Shown piece after piece: positions 36,692 to 44,783 of a stretch of DNA of 64,000 nucleotides (positions are counted from its first letter, which is position 1; each line of letters opens with the position of its first letter). Origin of the DNA: CADEED01 sp036274075 (GTDB taxonomy: Bacteria; Pseudomonadota; Gammaproteobacteria; Steroidobacterales; Steroidobacteraceae). The notes under the pieces were generated by a model. The model had not been told where the DNA came from, made no database searches, and worked only from the letters and a program-made list of their open reading frames with translations. The stretch is from NCBI GenBank assembly GCA_036274075.1, contig DASUGK010000006.1, forward strand, positions 7,326 through 71,325, in the 5' to 3' direction. Position numbers and translations under genes: made by a program.

Positions 36692-38065
36692 GTGGACGCC
36701 CGCGTACCTCTCATCAGCAAGGTCGCGGTTCCCGGCGCGACGTTGCGCATGCTCGCGGCCGCGGAGCCGGCCCGGTTCCCGGTGTACCTCGACAGTGCCG
36801 CGCAGGGACCGCTGGCCCGCTACAGCATGCTGGCCTTCGATCCTCGCGAGAACCTGAGGCGCGACGCGGCCGGCGCCCTGCAATGCACGCAGTGCGAGAC
36901 CCGCCCCGGCGGCTTCATCGACAATCTCGATGCGTGGTTGCGCCGCGAGCGCGTGCCGCGCGACGCTGCCAAGCCGCTGCCTTTCCTCGGCGGATGGCTG
37001 GTCTATCTTTCCTATGAAATGGCCGCGGAAGTCGAACCGGTGTTGCGCCTGCCGCCGTCTGACGACCCGTTGTCGGCCTTCGCGCTGCGGGTGCGTCACC
37101 TCGCCGTGTACGACCACGCCGCGGATACGGTGTACGCCGTTTCCGAGGATGGCGATGCCGCCATGCACGCGCGCCTGGTCGAGCAACTGGTGGACGCGGC
37201 CCGGCAGCCCGTGACGAATACCGGAGACAATCCGCGCGTCGATCGCTGGGTGGAAGAGCCGCCCGAGCTGTTCCTGGCGCGCGTGGTGCGCGCCAAGGAA
37301 TACATCGCGGCGGGTGACGTCTACCAGGCAAACCTGTCGCGGCCCTGGCGCCTGCGGCTGCGCGAAGGCCAGGACAGCCGCCGCGTGTACGAGGCATTGC
37401 GCCGTGCCAACCCGGCGCCGTTCGCGGCCAGCGTGCACTTCGGCGGCATGGCCATCCTGTCCTCGTCGCCGGAGCGGCTGCTCAGGATCGAAGGGCGCGA
37501 ACTGTCGACGCGGCCGATCGCCGGCACGCGCCGGCGCACCGGCGACCCGGGCCAGGACCTGCGCGACACGGCCGAACTGATCGCGCATCCCAAGGAACGC
37601 GCCGAACACATCATGCTCATCGACCTCGAGCGCAATGACGTCGGCCGCGTCTGCGAGGCCGGCAGCGTGAAGGTCGACGAATACATGGTCACCGAGACCT
37701 ACGCCCACGTGCATCACATCGTGTCCAACGTGCGCGGCAACCTGCGCACCGATGCGACTGCCGTCGACGCGCTGCGGGCGTTGTTTCCCGGCGGCACCAT
37801 TACCGGGTGCCCCAAGATCCGCTGCATGCAGATCATCGCCGAGCTGGAAGGCGAGGGGCGCGGCGCCTACACGGGTTCGCTGGGATGGATCGGCACCGAT
37901 GGTGACGCGGACTTCAACATCCTGATCCGCACGATCACGGTGCGTGGTGACCGCATCGACCTGCGCGCCGGCGCCGGCATCGTCGCGGATTCCATCCCGG
38001 ACCGGGAGCTCGAAGAGACGCGCGCCAAGGCGCTCGGCATGTTGCGCGCCTTCGAGCCCACATGA
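36692..38065 (+). CDS. pabB: Aminodeoxychorismate synthase component I
   Basis: Chorismate-binding enzyme of the folate pathway, 457 residues, GTG start. The C-terminal catalytic domain has LSSSPERLLRIEGRELSTRPIAGT, HIMLIDLERNDVGRVCE, and PGGTITGCPKIRCMQIIAELEGEGRG. Where E. coli PabB has the PIKGT lysine nucleophile, this protein reads PIAGT (A277), as anthranilate synthase TrpE does. I call it PabB because pabC follows with a 4-bp overlap and no trp genes are near, but bifunctional or TrpE-like activity is not excluded. The amidotransferase partner is not in this window. Confidence 0.85.
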   Translation: MDARVPLISKVAVPGATLRMLAAAEPARFPVYLDSAAQGPLARYSMLAFDPRENLRRDAAGALQCTQCETRPGGFIDNLDAWLRRERVPRDAAKPLPFLGGWLVYLSYEMAAEVEPVLRLPPSDDPLSAFALRVRHLAVYDHAADTVYAVSEDGDAAMHARLVEQLVDAARQPVTNTGDNPRVDRWVEEPPELFLARVVRAKEYIAAGDVYQANLSRPWRLRLREGQDSRRVYEALRRANPAPFAASVHFGGMAILSSSPERLLRIEGRELSTRPIAGTRRRTGDPGQDLRDTAELIAHPKERAEHIMLIDLERNDVGRVCEAGSVKVDEYMVTETYAHVHHIVSNVRGNLRTDATAVDALRALFPGGTITGCPKIRCMQIIAELEGEGRGAYTGSLGWIGTDGDADFNILIRTITVRGDRIDLRAGAGIVADSIPDRELEETRAKALGMLRAFEPT

Positions 38066-38895
38066 ACGAGAATCTCGGCACCTGGATCGACGGCGTCGCC
38101 GCCACCTCCGTGCCGGCCGACGACCGCGGCCTGCATTACGGCGACGGCGTGTTCGAGACCGTGCTGCTGCGCGCCGGCAGGCCGCGTTTCCTCGCGGCGC
38201 ATCTCGAACGGCTGCGCCGTGGCCTGGAGCGACTGGGCATCGCGTTCGCGGACGAAGCCGGCCTGCAGGCCGACATCGCCCGCGCCGCGTCGTTTGCGCC
38301 ACCGCGCGCCATTCTCAAGATCGTGATCACGCGCGGCAGCACGCAGCGCCGCGGCTATGCGCCGGCCGGTTTCGTGCGGGCGCGGCGCATCGTTTCGTTG
38401 TGGGAGACGGCGGCGCTCGAACCCGAGCTGCTGGAGAAGGGTGCCGAGCTGCGCATCGCAACGCTGCGCCTGCCCGAATACAGCGCGCTGGCCGGCGTCA
38501 AGCATCTCAACCGGCTGGAAAACGTGCTCGCCGCCGCCGAGAACGGCGGTGCACCCACGTTCGACGCCTTGCTGCTCGACACGGCGGATCACGTGGTCTC
38601 GGGCACGGCCTGCAATGTCTTCGTCGTCAATTCCGGCGCGCTGCTGACGCCGCCCGTGGATCGCGTCGGCATCGCGGGCGTGATGCGCGGCATCGTGCTG
38701 CGCGAAGCACCGCGGCTGGGCATGGCGGCCGAGTCTCGCCTGCTGACGCTGCCGGATGTCCGCGGCGCGGACGGGATGTTCGTCACCAATGCACGCATCG
38801 GGGTTGTGCCGGTGCGGCGCGTCGGCGAGCATGGGATCCCCATGAGTCCTGTCGTTGCCCGGCTTGCCGCCCACGTCGAGTCCCTCGATGCGTAA
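38062..38895 (+). CDS. pabC: Aminodeoxychorismate lyase
   Basis: Fold-type IV PLP enzyme that releases pyruvate from aminodeoxychorismate to give 4-aminobenzoate. 277 residues: GVAATSVPADDRGLHYGDGVFETVLLR at the start, the PLP lysine in AGVKHLNRLENVLA, and DTADHVVSGTACNVFVV. D-amino-acid and branched-chain aminotransferases share the fold, but length and neighbours favour PabC. ATG overlaps the pabB stop; the pabC stop overlaps mltG. Confidence 0.92.
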   Translation: MNENLGTWIDGVAATSVPADDRGLHYGDGVFETVLLRAGRPRFLAAHLERLRRGLERLGIAFADEAGLQADIARAASFAPPRAILKIVITRGSTQRRGYAPAGFVRARRIVSLWETAALEPELLEKGAELRIATLRLPEYSALAGVKHLNRLENVLAAAENGGAPTFDALLLDTADHVVSGTACNVFVVNSGALLTPPVDRVGIAGVMRGIVLREAPRLGMAAESRLLTLPDVRGADGMFVTNARIGVVPVRRVGEHGIPMSPVVARLAAHVESLDA

Positions 38896-39910
38896 GCTGC
38901 TGCTGGTATTCGCCGGCCTGCTGCTCGTCGCCGTCGCCGCGGCGGCTATCTACTGGCAGCGCAGCAACGCCATGATGCGCGCTCCCGGTCCGCATGCGCA
39001 GGCCTTGCAGCTGCAGGTGCCGCCGGGAGCCACGGTGCGCGCGGTGCTGGCGGAGCTCGACAGCCGCGGCGCACTCGCGGACCGCCGTGGAGTGGAATTG
39101 CAGTTGCGCCTGCGCGGCACGCCGCAGGTCAAGACCGGCAGGTACGAAATCCCCGCGCACGCCAGCCCCGAACAGATCCTGCAGCAACTGGCCGAGGGCC
39201 GCGTACTGCTCGAAACCCTGACCGTGGTCGAAGGCTGGACCTTCGGCGACATGCGCCGCGTCGTCGAGGCGCACCCCGGCATCAAGGCCACGCTGCGCGG
39301 CAAGAGCACGGCCCAGTTCATGGAGGCCATCGGGCACGCGGGTGAACATCCCGAAGGCCGTTTCTTCCCGGACACCTACCGCTTCGCGGCGGGAACCACC
39401 GACCGCGACCTGTTCGCGCTGGCCTATCGCAAGATGTCCGAGGCGCTGGAGGAGGCGTGGTCGCGGCGCGCCGCCGGACTGCCGCTCGGCAATGCCTATG
39501 AAGCGCTCACGCTGGCGTCGATAGTCGAAAAGGAAACGGGCCTCGCCAGCGAGCGTCCGCGCATCGCCGGCGTCTTCATCACGCGCCTGCGTCGGCACAT
39601 GCGCCTGCAGACCGATCCCACGGTGATCTACGGCCTGGGTGAGACCTACGACGGCAACATCCGCAAGCGCGACCTGCAGACCGATACGCCATACAACACG
39701 TACACGCGCGCCGGCCTGCCGCCCACGCCCATCGCGCTGCCGTCACGCGAAGCCCTCGACGCCGTGGTGAATCCGCTCGAGACGGGCGATATCTTTTTCG
39801 TCGCCACCGGACTCGGCGATGGATCCCACGTGTTCTCGGCCACGCTCGAAGAGCACAATGCCGCGATCGCCCGTTTACTGGCACGACAGAGAGGCAACAG
39901 GACGCCATGA
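38888..39910 (+). CDS. mltG: Endolytic murein transglycosylase
   Basis: Inner-membrane enzyme that cleaves nascent peptidoglycan strands and sets glycan length. 340 residues: one N-terminal membrane helix (KLLLVFAGLLLVAVAAAAIYW), a LysM-like part, then the YceG catalytic domain with E214 in LASIVEKETGLASERPRIAGVF and DPTVIYGLGETYDGNI. ATG 38888 overlaps the pabC stop by 8 bp, the usual arrangement in gammaproteobacteria. Confidence 0.95.
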   Translation: MRKLLLVFAGLLLVAVAAAAIYWQRSNAMMRAPGPHAQALQLQVPPGATVRAVLAELDSRGALADRRGVELQLRLRGTPQVKTGRYEIPAHASPEQILQQLAEGRVLLETLTVVEGWTFGDMRRVVEAHPGIKATLRGKSTAQFMEAIGHAGEHPEGRFFPDTYRFAAGTTDRDLFALAYRKMSEALEEAWSRRAAGLPLGNAYEALTLASIVEKETGLASERPRIAGVFITRLRRHMRLQTDPTVIYGLGETYDGNIRKRDLQTDTPYNTYTRAGLPPTPIALPSREALDAVVNPLETGDIFFVATGLGDGSHVFSATLEEHNAAIARLLARQRGNRTP

Positions 39911-40554
39911 CCCAGGCCCGCTTCATCACGCTCGAAGGAATCGAAGGCGCGGGCAAGACCACGGTGGCGGATCGCATCACGCAGTCGCTGCGCTCGCGCG
40001 GCATCACGCTGCACGCCACGCGTGAACCCGGCGGCACCAAGGTGGCGGAGCGCATCCGCGCGCTGGTGCTGGACCGCGGCGAGGAACTCATCAGCCCCAC
40101 GGCCGAAACGCTGCTCATGTTCGGCGCGCGCCAGGTGCACGTCGACAATCTCATCCGGCCGGCGCTGGCGCGCGGCGAATGGGTGTTGTGCGATCGCTTC
40201 ACCGACGCCACGCATGCGTACCAGGGCGGCGGCCGGGGAGTGGACCGCGCGCTCATCGAACATCTCGCCAGGGCGGTGCACGGCGACCTGCAGCCGGATT
40301 GCACGCTGCTGCTCGACGTGCCGGTGCGCGTGGGCCTCGAACGCATGCAGGCACGGCGTGGCGCCATCGACCGCTTCGAAGTCGAATCGGCGCAATTCTT
40401 CGACCGCGTACGCAATCGCTACCTCGAACTCGCGCGCACGTCGCCCAAGCGCTTCCGCATCATCGACGCCACGCAGGATCTCGACATGGTCTGCAATGCC
40501 GCGATCAACGCGCTGGAAGAGGCGCTCGGCCTGCCGCCGGTGAGTACGCGATGA
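39907..40554 (+). CDS. tmk: Thymidylate kinase
   Basis: Phosphorylates dTMP to dTDP. 215 residues with P-loop EGIEGAGKTT (10-19), the DR(Y/F) motif in CDRFTDATHAYQGGGRG, and EPGGT in REPGGTKVAERIR. The acceptor-side lid residues are in RRGAIDRFE, of the E. coli-like type. ATG overlaps the mltG stop, and its stop overlaps holB. Confidence 0.96.
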   Translation: MTQARFITLEGIEGAGKTTVADRITQSLRSRGITLHATREPGGTKVAERIRALVLDRGEELISPTAETLLMFGARQVHVDNLIRPALARGEWVLCDRFTDATHAYQGGGRGVDRALIEHLARAVHGDLQPDCTLLLDVPVRVGLERMQARRGAIDRFEVESAQFFDRVRNRYLELARTSPKRFRIIDATQDLDMVCNAAINALEEALGLPPVSTR

Positions 40555-41513
40555 GCTCGAAGCCGTTGCCCGAGTGGTTCCGTCCCGCCTGCCAGGAAGT
40601 GGAGGCGGCTTTCGCCGCCGGCCGCCTCACACACGGCATCCTCATCCACGAGGATCCGGGCGCGGGCGGACTGGAGCTTGCGCGCTGGATCGCGCAGCGC
40701 CTGAATTGCCAGGACGCAAAACGCGCGCCCTGCGGCGAATGCCAGCAGTGCCAGTGGATCGCCACCGACCAGCATCCCGACGTCGCGCGCCTGTCGCCGC
40801 TGGAGGACTCGCAGTACATCCTCACGGAAGCGGTGCGCGACCTCATCTCCGAGTTGTGGCTGACATCGCACGGGCGCGGCTACAAGGTGGCGGTGATCTC
40901 ACCCGCGGATACTTTGTACGCCAACGCCGCCCATTCGCTGCTCAAGACACTCGAGGAGCCTCCGGCGCGCACACTGCTGCTGCTGGTCACGAGCCAGCCT
41001 TCGCGGCTGCTGGCGACGATCCGCAGCCGTTGCTCCCGGCTGCGCCTCAAGGGCCCGAGCCGCCAGGAGGCGGCGAGTTTCCTCGAGTCCGCGCGCGGAC
41101 CCGGCCCGTGGGACGAGGCGCTCGCGGCCACGGGCGCCGGACCCTTCGCGCTGCTGGATACCGATCCGGTCGCGCTGGCCAAGCTGCGCCAGGACACGCT
41201 CAGCACCATAGGGGACATCGGCAGCGGCAAGATCCAGCCGCCGGGCGTCGCAGAACGCTGGGCCGACCGCAGCCACGCGAAGGACCTGCCGGTGCGCCTG
41301 GCCTGCCTTGAGATCTGGGTCACAGATCGCATCCGGGAAACTGCGTCAATCCGCGACGCAACTCACTTGTCAGGGCACGGCAGGCCATCGAATATATGTC
41401 GCCTGTTCGAACTCTCCGACGCCATCCGCGACATGCGCAAGCTCTCCCTGACATCGATCAACAAGGCCATGGCGGTCGAATCGCTGCTGTGGCGCTGGGC
41501 GGCGCGGCCGTGA
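40551..41513 (+). CDS. holB: DNA polymerase III delta-prime subunit
   Basis: Clamp-loader subunit, 320 residues. The zinc cysteines are C53, C61, C64 and C67 (LNCQDAKRAPCGECQQCQ). The AAA+ core has YKVAVISPADTLYANAAHSLLKTLEEPP and the SRC motif in LLATIRSRCSRL. The P-loop is degenerate (EDPGAGGLELA), as normal for a subunit that does not hydrolyse ATP. ATG 40551 overlaps the tmk stop; long upstream frame extensions are antisense artefacts of tmk. Confidence 0.93.
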   Translation: MSSKPLPEWFRPACQEVEAAFAAGRLTHGILIHEDPGAGGLELARWIAQRLNCQDAKRAPCGECQQCQWIATDQHPDVARLSPLEDSQYILTEAVRDLISELWLTSHGRGYKVAVISPADTLYANAAHSLLKTLEEPPARTLLLLVTSQPSRLLATIRSRCSRLRLKGPSRQEAASFLESARGPGPWDEALAATGAGPFALLDTDPVALAKLRQDTLSTIGDIGSGKIQPPGVAERWADRSHAKDLPVRLACLEIWVTDRIRETASIRDATHLSGHGRPSNICRLFELSDAIRDMRKLSLTSINKAMAVESLLWRWAARP

Positions 41514-41875
41514 GTGAAAGAACGGGACGCACCGGCGCCAACAAGCCGGGCCTGCTGACGCTCACCATCAAGGACAAGAGCGCGCTGTACCTGGCCTACA
41601 TGCCGTTCGTGAAGAACGGCGGCCTGTTCATCCCGACCAACAGCAATTACCGCCTCGGCGACGAGGTGTTCATGCTGCTCAACCTCATGGGCGAGGACGA
41701 GAAGCTGCCGGTGGCGGGACGCGTGATCTGGCTGACGCCCAAGGGCGCGCAGGGCAAGCGCACCGCCGGCATCGGCGTGCAGTTCTCCGACCAGGACCGC
41801 GGGCAGACGCAGAAGAAGATAGAGACCTACCTGGCCGGCGCGCTCGCCGGCGACAAGGCCACGCACACCATGTAG
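41510..41875 (+). CDS. PilZ domain protein following holB
   Basis: 121-residue single-domain protein of the PilZ type that follows holB in many gammaproteobacteria and is needed for type IV pilus formation there. It reads LLTLTIKDKSALYLAYMPFVKNGGLFIPT, then VAGRVIWLTPKGAQGKRTAGIGVQFSD. The RxxxR and DxSxxG motifs for cyclic di-GMP are missing, as in the type IV-pilus PilZ itself, so it probably works by protein contacts. GTG 41510 overlaps the holB stop (GTGA). Confidence 0.9.
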   Translation: MSERTGRTGANKPGLLTLTIKDKSALYLAYMPFVKNGGLFIPTNSNYRLGDEVFMLLNLMGEDEKLPVAGRVIWLTPKGAQGKRTAGIGVQFSDQDRGQTQKKIETYLAGALAGDKATHTM

Positions 41876-41933
41876 CAACGGGCCGCGCCGGCCTGTTTGC
41901 ATTCTGCTTCGTTTCGAGTAGCGTCGCGCGCGC

Positions 41934-43676
41934 GTGAATCGAAAGCCGCTGCCTTCCACGAATCCGTCGAATCGTCTCCTGCCTGGCCTCCAGGTGCTGC
42001 GCACCTACCAGCCGAAGTGGTTCGCGAAGGACGTGGCGGCCGGCCTCGTGCTCACCGCCATGCTCGTGCCCGTCGGCATTGCCTATGCGCAGGCCTCGGG
42101 ACTGCCCGGGATCCACGGGCTGTACGCCACCATCGTGCCGCTGCTCGTGTACGCGCTCGTGGGACCCAGCCGGATCCTGGTGCTGGGCCCGGACTCGGCA
42201 CTGGCGGCCATCATCCTGTCGGTGGTGCTGCCGCTCTCGGCCGGCGATCCGCAGCGCGCCGTGGTGATCGCGGGCGCGATGGCCGTGGTGTCCGGCCTGG
42301 TGTGCATCCTGATTGGCGCCCTGAAGCTGGGATTCATCACCGAATTGCTGTCCAAGCCCATCCGTTATGGGTACATGAACGGGATCGCGCTCACCGTGCT
42401 CATCAGCCAGCTGCCCAAGCTGTTCGGCTTTTCGATCGAGAACGCCGGGTTCCTCGAGGACATCGCGCTCATCTTCAAGGCCATCGCCAATGGCCAGGCC
42501 AACTGGGCGGCATTCGCAGTGGGCGCGGCGACACTCGCGGCCATCCAGTTGCTCAAACGGTTCAAGCGGCTTCCCGGGTTGCTGCTGGCCGTCGTGGCCG
42601 CGACGATCGTCGTCGGCGCGTGGAACCTCGACGTCACGCAGGGTGTGCAGGTACTCGGTCCGCTGCCGCACGGATTGCCGGAGTTCGCCTTGCCGCTGAT
42701 CAGCTACGCCGACCTGGGCGCGGTGACCGTCGGCGGCTGCGCGGTCGCCATGGTGTCGTTCGCCGATACCAGCGTCCTGTCGCGGACCTACGCGGCCAAA
42801 CTACACCGGCCCGTGGATCCCAACCAGGAGATGATCGGCCTGGGCGCCGCCAATTTCGCCGCCGGGTTCTTCCAGGGATTTCCGGTCAGCACCAGTTCCT
42901 CGCGCACGCCCGTGGCCGAGGCCGCCGGCGCGCAGACGCAGCTCGCGGGAGTGGTGGGCGCCGTGGCGGTGGCGTCCTTGCTGTTGCTGGCACCAAATCT
43001 GCTCGCGAAGCTGCCGAGCAGCGCGCTCGCGGCCGTGGTGATCGCCGCGGCCATCGGGCTGTTCGAGTTCGCGGACCTGCGCCGCATCCTGCGCATCCAG
43101 GCGTGGGAGTTCTGGCTGTCCATGGCCTGCTTCGCGGGGGTCGCGGTCTTCGGCGTGGTCCGCGGCATCGGGATTGCGGTGGTCATCGCCGTCATCGAGT
43201 TCCTCTGGGACGGCTGGCGCCCGCACCACGCCATACTGGGCCGCGTCGAAGGCATACGCGGCTTTCACGACACCAAGCGTTACCCGAACGCGCGCCGCAT
43301 ACCCGGGCTGGTGCTGTTCCGCTGGGACGCGCCGCTGTTCTTCGCCAACGCCGAACTCTTCCACCAGACCGTGCTGGAGGCGATCGAGGAGTCACCGACC
43401 GAGGTGCAGAGGATCGTCATCACCGCCGAACCCGTGACCAGCATCGACGTCACCTCCGCCGACATGCTCGGCCTGCTCGAGCGTCAGCTGAAGGAGTCCG
43501 GCATCGAGCTGCACTTCGCGGAAATGAAGGACCCGGTCCTGGACAAGCTGAAGCGATTCGAGCTGTTCGGCCGGTTCGGCGAACGCAGTTTCCATCCGAC
43601 CATCGGTGCCGCGGTCGATGCCTATCTTTCGGACTACGACGTGGACTGGAAATCCGAAGGAATCATCACCGAGTAG
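41934..43676 (+). CDS. SulP family anion transporter with STAS domain
   Basis: 580-residue inner-membrane transporter. The SulP core has FAKDVAAGLVLTAMLVPVGIAYAQASGLPGIHGLYATIVP and multiple helices up to about residue 410; the C-terminal STAS domain follows (GLVLFRWDAPLFFANAELF, then VTSIDVTSADMLGLLERQLKESG). Substrate may be sulfate, bicarbonate or a dicarboxylate; the sequence alone does not say. GTG start, no clear Shine-Dalgarno. It ends 2 bases from the stop of a converging rhodanese-containing gene. Confidence 0.92.
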   Translation: MNRKPLPSTNPSNRLLPGLQVLRTYQPKWFAKDVAAGLVLTAMLVPVGIAYAQASGLPGIHGLYATIVPLLVYALVGPSRILVLGPDSALAAIILSVVLPLSAGDPQRAVVIAGAMAVVSGLVCILIGALKLGFITELLSKPIRYGYMNGIALTVLISQLPKLFGFSIENAGFLEDIALIFKAIANGQANWAAFAVGAATLAAIQLLKRFKRLPGLLLAVVAATIVVGAWNLDVTQGVQVLGPLPHGLPEFALPLISYADLGAVTVGGCAVAMVSFADTSVLSRTYAAKLHRPVDPNQEMIGLGAANFAAGFFQGFPVSTSSSRTPVAEAAGAQTQLAGVVGAVAVASLLLLAPNLLAKLPSSALAAVVIAAAIGLFEFADLRRILRIQAWEFWLSMACFAGVAVFGVVRGIGIAVVIAVIEFLWDGWRPHHAILGRVEGIRGFHDTKRYPNARRIPGLVLFRWDAPLFFANAELFHQTVLEAIEESPTEVQRIVITAEPVTSIDVTSADMLGLLERQLKESGIELHFAEMKDPVLDKLKRFELFGRFGERSFHPTIGAAVDAYLSDYDVDWKSEGIITE

Positions 43677-43678
43677 CG

Positions 43679-44752
43679 TCAGCCGGGCCGGCGCATCGGC
43701 AGCGACGAGGTCGTGATGCCGCCCTTGAGCACGTACGCGTCGAAGCCGCGCTCGGAGAGGATGAACGCGGCGGCGGAGGAGCGCCGGCCGGTGTCGCAGA
43801 CCACCACGTAGGGCGTCTTGCGATCGAGCGCATTGAGCTTGAGCCGCACGAAATACAGCGGGATGTTGATCGAACCCTCGAGCGCCAGGTTCTGGTACTC
43901 GGACGGCAGGCGCACGTCGAGCCACACGCCCTTGTTCTGCACGATCTTGAGCGCCTGCTGCTCGTCCACCCAACGCAGCAGCGGCTCGTGCATGAGGTCG
44001 CGGAAATCCTGCTTGTTGAGCCGCATGAGCACGCCGTCGGAAAGCATGGTGACGGTGGCATTGCGCTTGGCCTCGGCGATCAGCGCCTCTTCGCCGAAGG
44101 TCTCGCCCACGCCGAGCTCGGCGAGCTTGATGCCCTTCTGGTTGAGCGGCGATTCACGCGTGACCAGGCACTTGCCCTGCACGATGGCGTAGAAGTAGTC
44201 ACCCTCGTCACCCTGCTTGATGACCACTTCGCCGGCACGGTACAGCTGCCGGTTCATGCGCATGAAGATGGCCTGCAGATTGGCGGGCGGGATGCGATGG
44301 AAGGCCTTGGTCTGCAGCAGCGTGGTCATCCAGTCGCTGTCGTCCGAACTCGCGCCGAAGGTGGCCTGCAACTCGCCGACCTCGTAGCTGCCGGTCTGGT
44401 CCCAGGTGATCATCACGTCGAGCAGGTCGGCGTCGATGGCCAGGTAGTCCACGTCTTCCACCGCGCGCGCGGTGACCTTGCGCGGCACGCTCTGGTTGAG
44501 CGGCGCGCGCGCGTCGGCGCTGCCGCCCTCGATCATGCCGATGGTGCGGCCGTTCTCGCTGAGCTCCACCATGCCGCTGATGACCCAGATGGTGCGCTTG
44601 TCGGAATCGCCTTCCTTGAACAGGGTGCGGCCGGCGGTGATCTGCTTGACGGTGACCTTCTTGGCGAGCGCGTGCAGGTTCTCCCGCTTCATTCCTTCGA
44701 GCGGGGTCAGGGAGCGCAGCAGTTCTACGCTGACTTCACGGGGATCGGACAT
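43679..44752 (-). CDS. Two cNMP-binding domains fused to a rhodanese domain
   Basis: 357-residue cytoplasmic protein. Domain 1 (about 10-125) is a cyclic-nucleotide-binding fold with a degenerate phosphate cassette (GGSADARAPLNQ). Domain 2 (about 140-258) has a near-canonical cassette FGEEALIAEAKRNATV, with R230 where the cyclic-nucleotide phosphate is held. The rhodanese domain (about 262-357) has VVVCDTGRRSSAAAF with active C319. There is no helix-turn-helix, so it is not a Crp-type regulator. It may let a cyclic nucleotide control sulfur transfer or persulfide chemistry; that is inferred from domains. It faces a SulP transporter. Confidence 0.88.
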   Translation of the reverse strand: MSDPREVSVELLRSLTPLEGMKRENLHALAKKVTVKQITAGRTLFKEGDSDKRTIWVISGMVELSENGRTIGMIEGGSADARAPLNQSVPRKVTARAVEDVDYLAIDADLLDVMITWDQTGSYEVGELQATFGASSDDSDWMTTLLQTKAFHRIPPANLQAIFMRMNRQLYRAGEVVIKQGDEGDYFYAIVQGKCLVTRESPLNQKGIKLAELGVGETFGEEALIAEAKRNATVTMLSDGVLMRLNKQDFRDLMHEPLLRWVDEQQALKIVQNKGVWLDVRLPSEYQNLALEGSINIPLYFVRLKLNALDRKTPYVVVCDTGRRSSAAAFILSERGFDAYVLKGGITTSSLPMRRPG

Positions 44753-44783
44753 GGCTCGATGCTAACACGCCACCTGTCGTGCC

